51,335 nt of DNA from DATCMU01 sp036563245 (GTDB lineage: Bacteria > Pseudomonadota > Alphaproteobacteria > Rhizobiales > Devosiaceae): contig DATCMU010000054.1 in assembly GCA_036563245.1 (NCBI GenBank), positions 1-51,335 on the forward strand, given 5' to 3'. Positions 1 to 7,109 of this stretch are shown here, piece after piece. Under the pieces are notes generated by a model. That model made no database searches, had not been told where the DNA came from, and was given only the letters and a program-made list of their open reading frames with translations. Position 1 is the first letter of the stretch. The number at the start of each line of letters is the position of its first letter. A program made the position numbers and the translations under genes.

Positions 1-1065
1 GCCCGTCTCCGACAACCCGCGCTCAACCGTCTCAACCAAAGTGTTCACGCCCTCCGCAAGACGGTTCAGTTCCGCATCCGAGAACTCCGCAGAAACACGC
101 CGCGTGAAATCTCCCGACGCCGCCGCATCCACAACCTCGCCGAAGGCCCGCTGCAGGTTCTGCATCATCTCGGCCCGTTCGATCCGCCGCTGCTCGGACG
201 CCTGCTCGGCCTCGCTCGACATTTCCACGACCCGGCGGCTGTTGTCTCGAAACACCTCGACGGCCCGCGCCATGTGTCCGAGTTCATTCCCCCGGTCCGC
301 ATAGGGCACCGCGGTCTCCAGTTCGCCCGACGCAATCGACTGCATGACCGTCACCAGCCGCGGTATCGGCCGCGTCAGAAGGCGCGAGAACAAAAGGATG
401 ACCGCGCCAGCGGCGAGCAATGCGATGCCGGCCGCCATCAGCATGCCCGTGAGCGTGCCATTGACCACGCCATCGATGCCCTGCTTGTCGACACCCACAT
501 AAAGAACGCCGACCAGCTTGTTGCCGTGGTCGAGCACCGGCTGGTAGACGCCGTAATAATCGACACCCAGTATGGTCTGCTCGAGCCGGAAGGACTTGCC
601 CTCCGCTACCGCCTTCAGCACCGGGCCGTCCGCCGGAAGCGTCAGGTCGAGCGCCCGTTCGTCCTTGGACTTGAAGATATTGGTGGTGCGCGCCACTAGG
701 TCCTTGGTGTCCTTGTCCGGAGCGTAAAGGACGGCCTTTTCGCCGGTAACCCGACCGATCGTGTCCACCATGTCGTGGTTCATGAACGGCGGTACGGCCC
801 AGGCAACGATCGATTCGATCGTATTGTTCTCACCCCATTTCACATCCGTGCCCGCAATCGAGGATGCCAGCACCGAAACGGCGCCGCGAAGAGCCGTCTG
901 CTCCTGGTCCCTGATGACCTTGTCGGTTCCCGACACCAGATTGAAATAGCCCGCAAGGGTAACCACTGCCACCGTGAAGACGATGCCCAGCAGCCCCATC
1001 AGGGCGATGGAGGTCGTGAGCTTGATATTCGACATCCACTTCGGGACGCCCAGCCGGACTTTCAT
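1..1065 (-). CDS. Methyl-accepting chemotaxis protein, N-terminal part (runs off the window)
   Basis: Transmembrane chemoreceptor that senses ligand outside the cell and controls CheA. The frame is open from the ATG at 1063-1065 to the left edge, so 355 residues are visible and the signalling hairpin lies outside the window. Order seen: a first membrane helix at about residues 16-40, a periplasmic single-Cache domain at about 45-205 (it contains YGVYQPVLDHGNKLVGVLYVG), a second helix at about 210-235, then a HAMP domain with TRPIPRLVTVMQSIASGEL and a second HAMP-like repeat near the edge. It is the last visible gene of the minus-strand unit that starts with cheD, 223 bp downstream of cheY2. 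The family call is firm; the ligand is unknown. Confidence 0.88.
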   Translation of the reverse strand, partial: MKVRLGVPKWMSNIKLTTSIALMGLLGIVFTVAVVTLAGYFNLVSGTDKVIRDQEQTALRGAVSVLASSIAGTDVKWGENNTIESIVAWAVPPFMNHDMVDTIGRVTGEKAVLYAPDKDTKDLVARTTNIFKSKDERALDLTLPADGPVLKAVAEGKSFRLEQTILGVDYYGVYQPVLDHGNKLVGVLYVGVDKQGIDGVVNGTLTGMLMAAGIALLAAGAVILLFSRLLTRPIPRLVTVMQSIASGELETAVPYADRGNELGHMARAVEVFRDNSRRVVEMSSEAEQASEQRRIERAEMMQNLQRAFGEVVDAAASGDFTRRVSAEFSDAELNRLAEGVNTLVETVERGLSETG

Positions 1066-1288
1066 TTGACCAGTCTCCGCATTTCCGCACCGGTTCTGGT
1101 GCGCGGTTTTGGGCCATGGGCCGCTCTGGGGAAGCAGCCGTCGAACCCGTTTGCGCCGGCAGCCCGGCACGATCCTCAGTCCTTCGGGCGTCTTCTGCCG
1201 CCCTATGCGTAACGGCCGCATGGCCGCCGGACTTCTCCCCCCAAGATACCGGCGCACGATCTCCACGGACCGGCGCCACAAGGCCCGC

Positions 1289-1678
1289 CTAGTTGAGCGT
1301 GCCGATCACCGCCTCGATCCGCTTCTTCATCGTCGACAGGTCAAAAGGCTTGATGATGTAGTTGTTCACGCCGCAAGAAATGGCTTCCTTGACCTGTTCC
1401 TTGTCGGAACGCCCGGTCGCCATGATGAACGGCATGTTCTGCGTTCGGGGATGCTTGCGGACCACCTTGAGCAGGGTCAGGCCGTCCACATCCTCCATGT
1501 TCCAGTCGGAAATGATCAGGTCGACATTCTGCTTCTCGAGTTTGCCCAGGGCCTCGCGGCCGCTCTTTGCCTCAATGATCTCCTTGAAGCCGAGCTGGGT
1601 GAGAATGTATTTGCAGATGCCACGCATCGACTGCTGGTCATCCACAATCAGAACGCTGACTGCACTTGCCTTGGGCAT
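1289..1678 (-). CDS. cheY2: Chemotaxis response regulator CheY (CheY2-like)
   Basis: Single-domain receiver of 129 residues that carries phosphate from CheA to the flagellar motor. The acid pocket D13-D14, the phosphoacceptor D58 (ISDWNM), the switch threonine T88 (MATGRSD) and K110 (IIKPF) are all present. There is no output domain. By position after cheR-cheB it corresponds to CheY2 of rhizobia, the motor-binding form, while the copy next to cheA would be CheY1; that assignment is inferred from order. The 97-bp leader after cheB holds a 6-bp hairpin at 1712-1728, so some separate transcription or processing is possible. Confidence 0.9.
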   Translation of the reverse strand: MPKASAVSVLIVDDQQSMRGICKYILTQLGFKEIIEAKSGREALGKLEKQNVDLIISDWNMEDVDGLTLLKVVRKHPRTQNMPFIMATGRSDKEQVKEAISCGVNNYIIKPFDLSTMKKRIEAVIGTLN

Positions 1679-1775
1679 GCTTCTTCTGGCTCTTTCTTGG
1701 TGCCCCGGTGCTCTACCTTCTCGGTAGAACCTAGGGAAAAACCCTTACCAATCCCTCAATCTCCGACTGTCGGAT

Positions 1776-2819
1776 TCATGCCGCCGCCCGCATGCGCTTG
1801 AGGGCCTGCGCAAGGCGCCCCGCGACGGCTTCGAGCTGGACTTCCTCCACCACGGCCCCTTCTTCCATCGCTGCCCTGGGCATGCCATAGATCAGCGCCG
1901 ACCCCTTCGACTGCCCCACGGTATAGGCACCCGCCTCGCGCATCATCTTCAGGCCTTTCGCCCCGTCGCGGCCCATGCCGGTGAGGATGGCGCCCACCGC
2001 CATCGGGCCTATGGTTCTGGCCACCGAGCCGAACAGCACATCGACGCTGGGCCGATGTCCGGACGCCAGTTGCTCCTGGGTCAGGCGGCATTTGAGCTGT
2101 CCCGAACTGCGCTCGACAGTGAGATGGAAATCGCCACGGGCCACATAGGCATGACCGGGTTCCAGAGGTTGCCGGTCGCTTGCCTCGCAGACTTCGAGTG
2201 TGGTGTGTTCGTTCAGGCGTTGCGCGAAGCGCGCCGTGAAACCTGCGGGCATGTGCTGCGCGATCACTACTGGCGGGCAATCGGCCGGCAATTGGCTGAG
2301 CACCACCCGGATGGCCTCGACGCCGCCTGTCGATGCGCCGATCGCAATGATCGAACCGGAGGGGCCCGCCGCGGTGGCCAGGCGGGCCGGAGGCACATCC
2401 GCCCGGCCGCGCGCGCGCACCTCGGTCGCCGCCGCGACACGCACCTTGTCGCGCAACTTGCCGGCGAATTCTTCGATGCCGCCTGAAAGGTCGGCGCTGG
2501 GTTTGGCGACGAAATCGACCGCCCCGAGTTCCAGCGCCAAAAGGGTCTCGCTCGCCCCGCGCTGGGTGAGCGTGGACACCATTACCACCGGCGTGGGCTT
2601 GAGGCGCATCAGCTTGTCGAGAAACTCCAGCCCGTTCATGTTCGGCATCTCTATGTCGAGCGTGACGACATCGGGATTGAGCAGGCGGATCTTCTCTCGC
2701 GCGGCGATGGGGTCCTCCGCGGTTCCAACAACCTCGATATCGCCCTCGCGCCCCAACAGGCGGCTCAGGACCTGCCGGATCAGTGCTGAATCGTCTACCA
2801 CAAGAACTTTGATGGTCAT
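1776..2819 (-). CDS. cheB: Chemotaxis protein-glutamate methylesterase CheB
   Basis: Removes methyl esters from receptor glutamates (and can deamidate glutamine) during adaptation. It has 347 residues, a normal length. The receiver domain is at about 1-120 with D9, D10, phosphoacceptor D55 and K106. After a linker comes the esterase domain with S163 in GASTGG, H189 in AQHMPAGF and the third catalytic Asp at about 285 in GMGRDGAKGL, matching Ser164/His190/Asp286 of the enteric enzyme. Its ATG overlaps the cheR stop by four bases (ATGA at 2816-2819), so the two are translationally coupled. Confidence 0.96.
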   Translation of the reverse strand: MTIKVLVVDDSALIRQVLSRLLGREGDIEVVGTAEDPIAAREKIRLLNPDVVTLDIEMPNMNGLEFLDKLMRLKPTPVVMVSTLTQRGASETLLALELGAVDFVAKPSADLSGGIEEFAGKLRDKVRVAAATEVRARGRADVPPARLATAAGPSGSIIAIGASTGGVEAIRVVLSQLPADCPPVVIAQHMPAGFTARFAQRLNEHTTLEVCEASDRQPLEPGHAYVARGDFHLTVERSSGQLKCRLTQEQLASGHRPSVDVLFGSVARTIGPMAVGAILTGMGRDGAKGLKMMREAGAYTVGQSKGSALIYGMPRAAMEEGAVVEEVQLEAVAGRLAQALKRMRAAA

Positions 2820-3664
2820 GCTGCAGTCCTGCTGCCCGATGTGGCATCCCGCCGGTAGATGGTCTGTCCGACCAGCTTGAAATTGCTCACCCTGCCACCG
2901 AGGTTTTCCGAGTGGCCGATATAGAGATAACCGTCAGGCGCCAGCATTTCGCCGAGGCGCCCGAACAGGCGGGTCTGTGTGGGCTTGTCGAAATAGATGG
3001 CCACGTTTCGGCAGAAGATGGCGTCAAACGGCCCTTTCATGGGCCATGCATCCATCAGATTGAGCGGTTTGAACACGACGCGCTCGCGGGCCACTTCCGG
3101 CACCTGGATGCGCCCGTCGGCCAGTTTCTCGAAAAGGGCGGCGCGTTCGGCATTCAGTCCCGACAATTCCGAGACCGGATAGATACCGGTCCGGGCCCGT
3201 TCCACCACGCTGGTGTCGATATCGGTCGCCAGCACCAGGAAGTCCCACTTCTTCAACTCGGGAAATCGCGCCATCAGCGACATGGTGATCGAGTAGGGCT
3301 CCTGCCCGGTCGAGCAGCCCGCGGACCAGATCCTCAGCCGGGGACGCGCACCGCGGCGCGCCGAAACAATTTGCCCGACATGGTCCGCCAGATGAGCGAA
3401 ATGATGGTCTTCGCGATAAAAGCGCGTGAGATTGGTGGTCAGCGCATTGACGAACCGCTGCGCTTCGTCCGCGCCGGCGGAGTGCTCGAGGAAGTCGAGA
3501 TAGGCATCGATGCTGGAAAGCCCATGCTGGCGAACGATCTTGCCCAGGCGTGAAACCACCAGTGTGCGCTTGGCGTCGCTGAGCGAAATGCCGGCCTGCG
3601 CATAGACCCTTTGCTTGACGCGCTCGAACTCCCTGTCGCTGAGCGCAATCTCTTCGTGTTCCAT
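2816..3664 (-). CDS. cheR: Chemotaxis protein methyltransferase CheR
   Basis: SAM-dependent methyltransferase that methylates receptor glutamates. It has 282 residues from the ATG at 3664; the frame stays open for 12 more codons upstream, but these are an arginine-rich stretch unlike the family. The N-terminal helical domain has DREFERVKQRVYAQAGISLSD; the SAM-binding loop is IWSAGCSTGQEPYSI; CRNVAIYFD is the typical late motif. It lies 39 bp after the mcp gene and overlaps cheB. The beta-subdomain of this family binds C-terminal pentapeptides such as NWETF on receptors, which bears on the shared tails of CheD and the CheT-like protein nearby. Confidence 0.95.
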   Translation of the reverse strand: MEHEEIALSDREFERVKQRVYAQAGISLSDAKRTLVVSRLGKIVRQHGLSSIDAYLDFLEHSAGADEAQRFVNALTTNLTRFYREDHHFAHLADHVGQIVSARRGARPRLRIWSAGCSTGQEPYSITMSLMARFPELKKWDFLVLATDIDTSVVERARTGIYPVSELSGLNAERAALFEKLADGRIQVPEVARERVVFKPLNLMDAWPMKGPFDAIFCRNVAIYFDKPTQTRLFGRLGEMLAPDGYLYIGHSENLGGRVSNFKLVGQTIYRRDATSGSRTAA

Positions 3665-3703
3665 TCGCCCCCGGCCTCGTACCCTGGCGCGGCGCGGCAA
3701 ATG

Positions 3704-5284
3704 CTACGCCACCGCATTCCCCCTTCGCTGGCCGGGCCTTTCGGCCCGCTCCGGCTTCTTGTCGACGGCTTCCCCCGCAAGGGCGGATACCTCCCCCGCA
3801 AGGCGCAGCAGCGTCCCGGTGCCATCGTCCAGCGCCGAAGCGATATTGTGCGTTTCTGTACTTAGATTCCGTAAATGCCCATCGAGTGCAGCCACCTGCT
3901 CGCCCAGCCCTTGCGTCTGTCCGGCGCAAAGCCCTGTCGCTGCCTGCCCCTTGTCGATCAGGGCCCTTATGCGCCGCGAGGTAGCACCCGCGCCTTGCGC
4001 CAGCGTTCGAACCTCTTCGGCAACGACGGCAAAGCCCGCGCCCTTCTCGCCGGCACGCGCCGCCTCGACCGCCGCGTTGAGCGCGATCAGATTGGTCTTG
4101 AACGCGATGTCCTCGATCGTGGCCACCAGCTTGTCGATCTCGGTGTTCAGCCGGCCGATTTCGCCCACCGCCGCCAGGGTGCGCTCCGCCGACGCGCCCG
4201 CGTTCGTCGCAGCCTCGCTGGCCTGGCTGGCGAGCGTATCGCCGCGACGGGTCGCCGTGCGGGCCCTTACGAGTATAGATTGCAGGCTCTCGCATTCGCG
4301 CCGGGTGGCTGCCGTGCGCTGCGCATTCTGGCGCGCAAGATCCTGATAGGCGTCCATAAGTTCGCCGATCTTGTGCATGCGGTCCGTCAGCAGTTCTTCG
4401 CCCTCTTGGGCCGCGTCCCGTTCCGCGGCCAACGCCTGCAATGCTTCGCGCACGGCTCGCACCTGGCGCACAAGACCGGCTTCCAGCCCGACGAAGCCCT
4501 TCGGCCAGCGACCTTCAGACACGCTGAGCGCCTCGATGAGCCTGGCGCTCCCATCAAGCGCTTCCAGGGCGGAATTGATCTGCTGCAATCCCGGGGCGAT
4601 ACGCAAATCCGCGGCGGCAAACCGGAACCCCGTGGCGCCAGACGCCAGCGCCTCGGCAAGCGCTGTCACATGCGAGGCCTCCAGCAAATGGCCGCCCGGC
4701 AACAGGCTCACCACCACCCGGTCCGGCCCCAGTGGCGCCGTATGCAACTGATATTCCCGCCCCATTAGCCGCACTTGCGTATCCGCCGGACTCGCCCCGT
4801 CCCGCAACAGGACGCCGGCGCGCAGGACGTCGGGCAGTGCATCTCCGGCCGCGGTATCGGGAAACAGGCCGGCAAAACCCTGGCTCGGCACGAGAATCTC
4901 GCCGCCCTTGCCCACGATCGCGGCGGCGAACGGCAGGCCGGCAAACCCCTCACGAAACGCACCGCCGCGCTCCAGGCGCTGGCACAGTCCGGCAACCATG
5001 GCCTGGACATGCACGGTCTCGGACTCCTGGCCGATCGGGCCGGTGCCCACCGCTTCACCCAGAAGTGAAAGATTGCGCCGCGCCGCCTCGTCCGCTTTCG
5101 ACCCGATCACATATGCCGCCACCATTGCGACCACCGCCAGGGCACCGCAAGCCGCAAATGTCAGGTGTCCCAGGCCGAACGTATCGATGACAAGCGCCGC
5201 CCCCAGCAGAGCGCCAAGCCACAACAGGCTGTTGACCAGCGCTAGCGTCGAGCGGCGCATTTCAGTTGCCCTGCCGGCATTCAC
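3704..5284 (-). CDS. Membrane-anchored chemoreceptor-like protein without periplasmic domain
   Basis: Chemoreceptor of 526 residues. Two closely spaced N-terminal helices (about 14-36 and 42-62) leave no room for a periplasmic sensor. A PAS-like stretch (about 105-215) follows and may sense a cytoplasmic cue. After a coiled-coil region comes the conserved signalling tip IEDIAFKTNLIALNAAVEAA. The C-terminus is Arg/Lys-rich and carries no CheR pentapeptide. The listed start is a GTG; an ATG eight codons in (5260) has a good AGGG at 8-base spacing and is equally likely. It sits between cheD and cheR, much as an mcp gene accompanies the che operon in rhizobia. Confidence 0.88.
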   Translation of the reverse strand: MNAGRATEMRRSTLALVNSLLWLGALLGAALVIDTFGLGHLTFAACGALAVVAMVAAYVIGSKADEAARRNLSLLGEAVGTGPIGQESETVHVQAMVAGLCQRLERGGAFREGFAGLPFAAAIVGKGGEILVPSQGFAGLFPDTAAGDALPDVLRAGVLLRDGASPADTQVRLMGREYQLHTAPLGPDRVVVSLLPGGHLLEASHVTALAEALASGATGFRFAAADLRIAPGLQQINSALEALDGSARLIEALSVSEGRWPKGFVGLEAGLVRQVRAVREALQALAAERDAAQEGEELLTDRMHKIGELMDAYQDLARQNAQRTAATRRECESLQSILVRARTATRRGDTLASQASEAATNAGASAERTLAAVGEIGRLNTEIDKLVATIEDIAFKTNLIALNAAVEAARAGEKGAGFAVVAEEVRTLAQGAGATSRRIRALIDKGQAATGLCAGQTQGLGEQVAALDGHLRNLSTETHNIASALDDGTGTLLRLAGEVSALAGEAVDKKPERAERPGQRRGNAVA

Positions 5285-5391
5285 GCAATCCCCACAAACC
5301 CCGCGGGGTGACCCTAGCCGCGCAATGGTTAACCAATTCTATGCGCGCAGGCCTGCCGTCAACTTTTCGCTAACCATAAGGCAGGCCGGTT

Positions 5392-5979
5392 TCAGAACAG
5401 TTCGATATCGGCCGGCGCCGAAGCGACGACGTCGCGCCGGGCGATTGCCAGTTCTTCGCGCAGGATGCTCGCGCCGGTCGTGCTGTCCAGCCGCTTGACG
5501 AAGGCCCGGCCACTGGTCGGCTTGAACAGGACACGGCGCGCAAAGGTCCCACCGAGATCGGCGCCGGCGATCGCATAGCCCTCATTCTCGAGGAACGCGC
5601 GAACGAAGGCGATGTTCTTGGCCCCGACATCGTTCATGGCGCTGTTGATGTTGCCACCGCCAAAAACCTTGATTTCCAGGTTGGTTTTCACGCCGGTGCC
5701 GCGCGAGAGCACCGTGTTGATCAGCCGCTCCATGGCATAGGCGCCATAGCGGGCCGAAGCCCCGTGAAGGTCGCGCGCCGAGCCAGACTGCTCGGCAAGC
5801 AGGAAGTGGTTCATGCCCCCGACCCCGGCTTCCACGTCCCTCACGCAGGCGCTGACGCACGAACCAAGGACCGTCGAGAATGTGACGTCAGCCTGCCCGG
5901 ACACGTGGCAATCGCCCTGATGGACCGTAGTTACAACGGTACGGTCGAATTCGGCGGGCAGTGTCGCGCTTGACGCCAT
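5392..5979 (-). CDS. cheD: Chemoreceptor glutamine deamidase CheD
   Basis: Deamidates receptor glutamines and in some bacteria regulates CheY phosphatases. It has 195 residues. C41 in VLGSCVSACV and H58 in GGMNHFLL are spaced 17 apart as in the catalytic pair of known CheD; the position of the third residue (Thr in Thermotoga) is S35, with T36 beside it. KVFGGGNI is the usual late motif. The start has a strong GGGAGAAGGA site. It heads the minus-strand unit cheD-mcp-cheR-cheB-cheY2. The protein ends in DIELF, close to the EVELF tail of the divergent gene at 6159-6512. Confidence 0.94.
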   Translation of the reverse strand: MASSATLPAEFDRTVVTTVHQGDCHVSGQADVTFSTVLGSCVSACVRDVEAGVGGMNHFLLAEQSGSARDLHGASARYGAYAMERLINTVLSRGTGVKTNLEIKVFGGGNINSAMNDVGAKNIAFVRAFLENEGYAIAGADLGGTFARRVLFKPTSGRAFVKRLDSTTGASILREELAIARRDVVASAPADIELF

Positions 5980-6158
5980 TCATCCTTCTCCCTGGACCAC
6001 GCTCTCCCCGCGGCTACGGACGAGCAAAACCGTACAAGATCAGGTCTTAGTGAAACCCTAACCAAATCCATAGGTACGCGGTGGAAATCCGGAGGCGAAA
6101 GGGCATGTTTAGAAAGCCCGGCTAGGTTCGGCGAAAAGGACTTGGGAGACTGCCCCCG

Positions 6159-6512
6159 ATGACCATGCAGCGCTTCGCCACGGAGCTCGAGGAAACAGCA
6201 AGACAGACCAGCGAAATGGTCGAAGCGATCGTGGAGGCTCTTGGCGTGCTGAATGGCGAAGCCATGACTTGCAGCATGGCCCGTCGCGCCGCGACGGAAC
6301 GGATCGTGCGCGCGCTGCAGTCCCAGGATCGGATCGAGCAGCGATTGCGGAACATGGGCGAGGCCGCAAGACGATTGGCGACGCATGTCGCGGTCTCTGA
6401 TACCCGGGCCTGCGAGGACGTCTGGGCGTCGCTCACGCTCGACGAATTGCGTCTGCGCGAGCTTTCGGGGGTCGCCGGCCGTGTCGATCACGGCGAAGTC
6501 GAACTGTTCTGA
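6159..6512 (+). CDS. Small CheT/CheZ-like protein with DxxxQ motif
   Basis: Protein of 117 residues, predicted all-helical. LQSQDRIEQRL at 53-63 places D57 and Q61 in a DxxxQ pattern, the catalytic motif of CheZ/CheX-type CheY-P phosphatases. A CheT of similar size and motif closes the che operon of Sinorhizobium meliloti, so a role in ending the CheY signal or in adaptation is inferred. It ends in EVELF, nearly the tail of CheD. It is the only plus-strand gene in the chemotaxis block, divergent from cheD across 179 bp, so it needs its own promoter. A GGGAG lies upstream of the ATG; Met3 is an alternative start. Function is not shown by the sequence alone. Confidence 0.65.
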   Translation: MTMQRFATELEETARQTSEMVEAIVEALGVLNGEAMTCSMARRAATERIVRALQSQDRIEQRLRNMGEAARRLATHVAVSDTRACEDVWASLTLDELRLRELSGVAGRVDHGEVELF

Positions 6513-6540
6513 CAGCCATTAAAAACCGTAAGCGATCGCA

Positions 6541-6567
6541 AGAAAAAGGCAGGCCCTGAAGCCTGCC
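6541..6567 (-). terminator. Intrinsic terminator of the cheS-cheY1-cheA-cheW unit
   Basis: A perfect 7-bp GC-rich stem (GGCAGGC at 6548-6554, GCCTGCC at 6561-6567, 6-base loop) is followed on the minus strand by TTTTTCTT. It lies 30 bases after the cheW stop. On the plus strand no T-run follows, so it should not end the CheT-like gene in the same way. It separates the cheW unit from the cheD unit. Confidence 0.82.
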
Positions 6568-6596
6568 CCTGGAGCGACCGCAACGCGCAAGAGCGT

Positions 6597-7085
6597 TCAG
6601 GCGTCCACACGGGCCCCGCTCACCACCGCGTGCAGATCGATCAGCCCCACCATCCGGCCTTCGTGGGTCACGATCCCGTTCAGAAGTTCGCCATCGATGC
6701 TGTTACCCTCGGGCACCGTGTGTATGTCGTCGCGCTGCACTGTGAGAATGTCGCTGACCGCATCCACCAGAACCCCGACCCACTTGTCGCCCACCGACAT
6801 GACGACCACCACGTGGGTTTTTGTGGGGGAGGTCTGACCGTCGCCGAACCTTGCGCGCAGATCGAATATCGGCACGATGGTGCCGCGCAGGTTGATGACG
6901 CCGCGAACGAATTCCCGGGTATTGGGGAGCGGTGTCGCCCCGTTCCACGCCCTGATTTCGCGCACGGTAGTGATCTCGACCCCGTAAACCTGATCGCCGA
7001 TCGAGAACGCGATCAGTTGCAGGGTATTGCCCGAGTTCGCCTCGGTTTCGTGGCTGAGGTCGTCCCTGATGTCGAACGCTTCCAT
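6597..7085 (-). CDS. cheW: Chemotaxis coupling protein CheW
   Basis: Adaptor that links receptors to CheA in signalling arrays. It has 162 residues and a single CheW/SH3-like domain: LIAFSIGDQVYGVEITTVRE near the start, RGVINLRGTIVPIFDLR in the middle and DAVSDILTV later. It is the last gene of the unit, 24 bp after cheA, and is followed by an intrinsic terminator. Confidence 0.95.
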   Translation of the reverse strand: MEAFDIRDDLSHETEANSGNTLQLIAFSIGDQVYGVEITTVREIRAWNGATPLPNTREFVRGVINLRGTIVPIFDLRARFGDGQTSPTKTHVVVVMSVGDKWVGVLVDAVSDILTVQRDDIHTVPEGNSIDGELLNGIVTHEGRMVGLIDLHAVVSGARVDA

Positions 7086-7109
7086 TTTCCTCTTCCTTTG
7101 CCGCCGCGG

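Noticed and set aside
1712..1728. 6-bp hairpin in the cheB-cheY2 gap considered as a terminator
   Set aside because: The stem is short and not followed by a T-run in the direction of transcription; cheY2 most likely remains in the operon.
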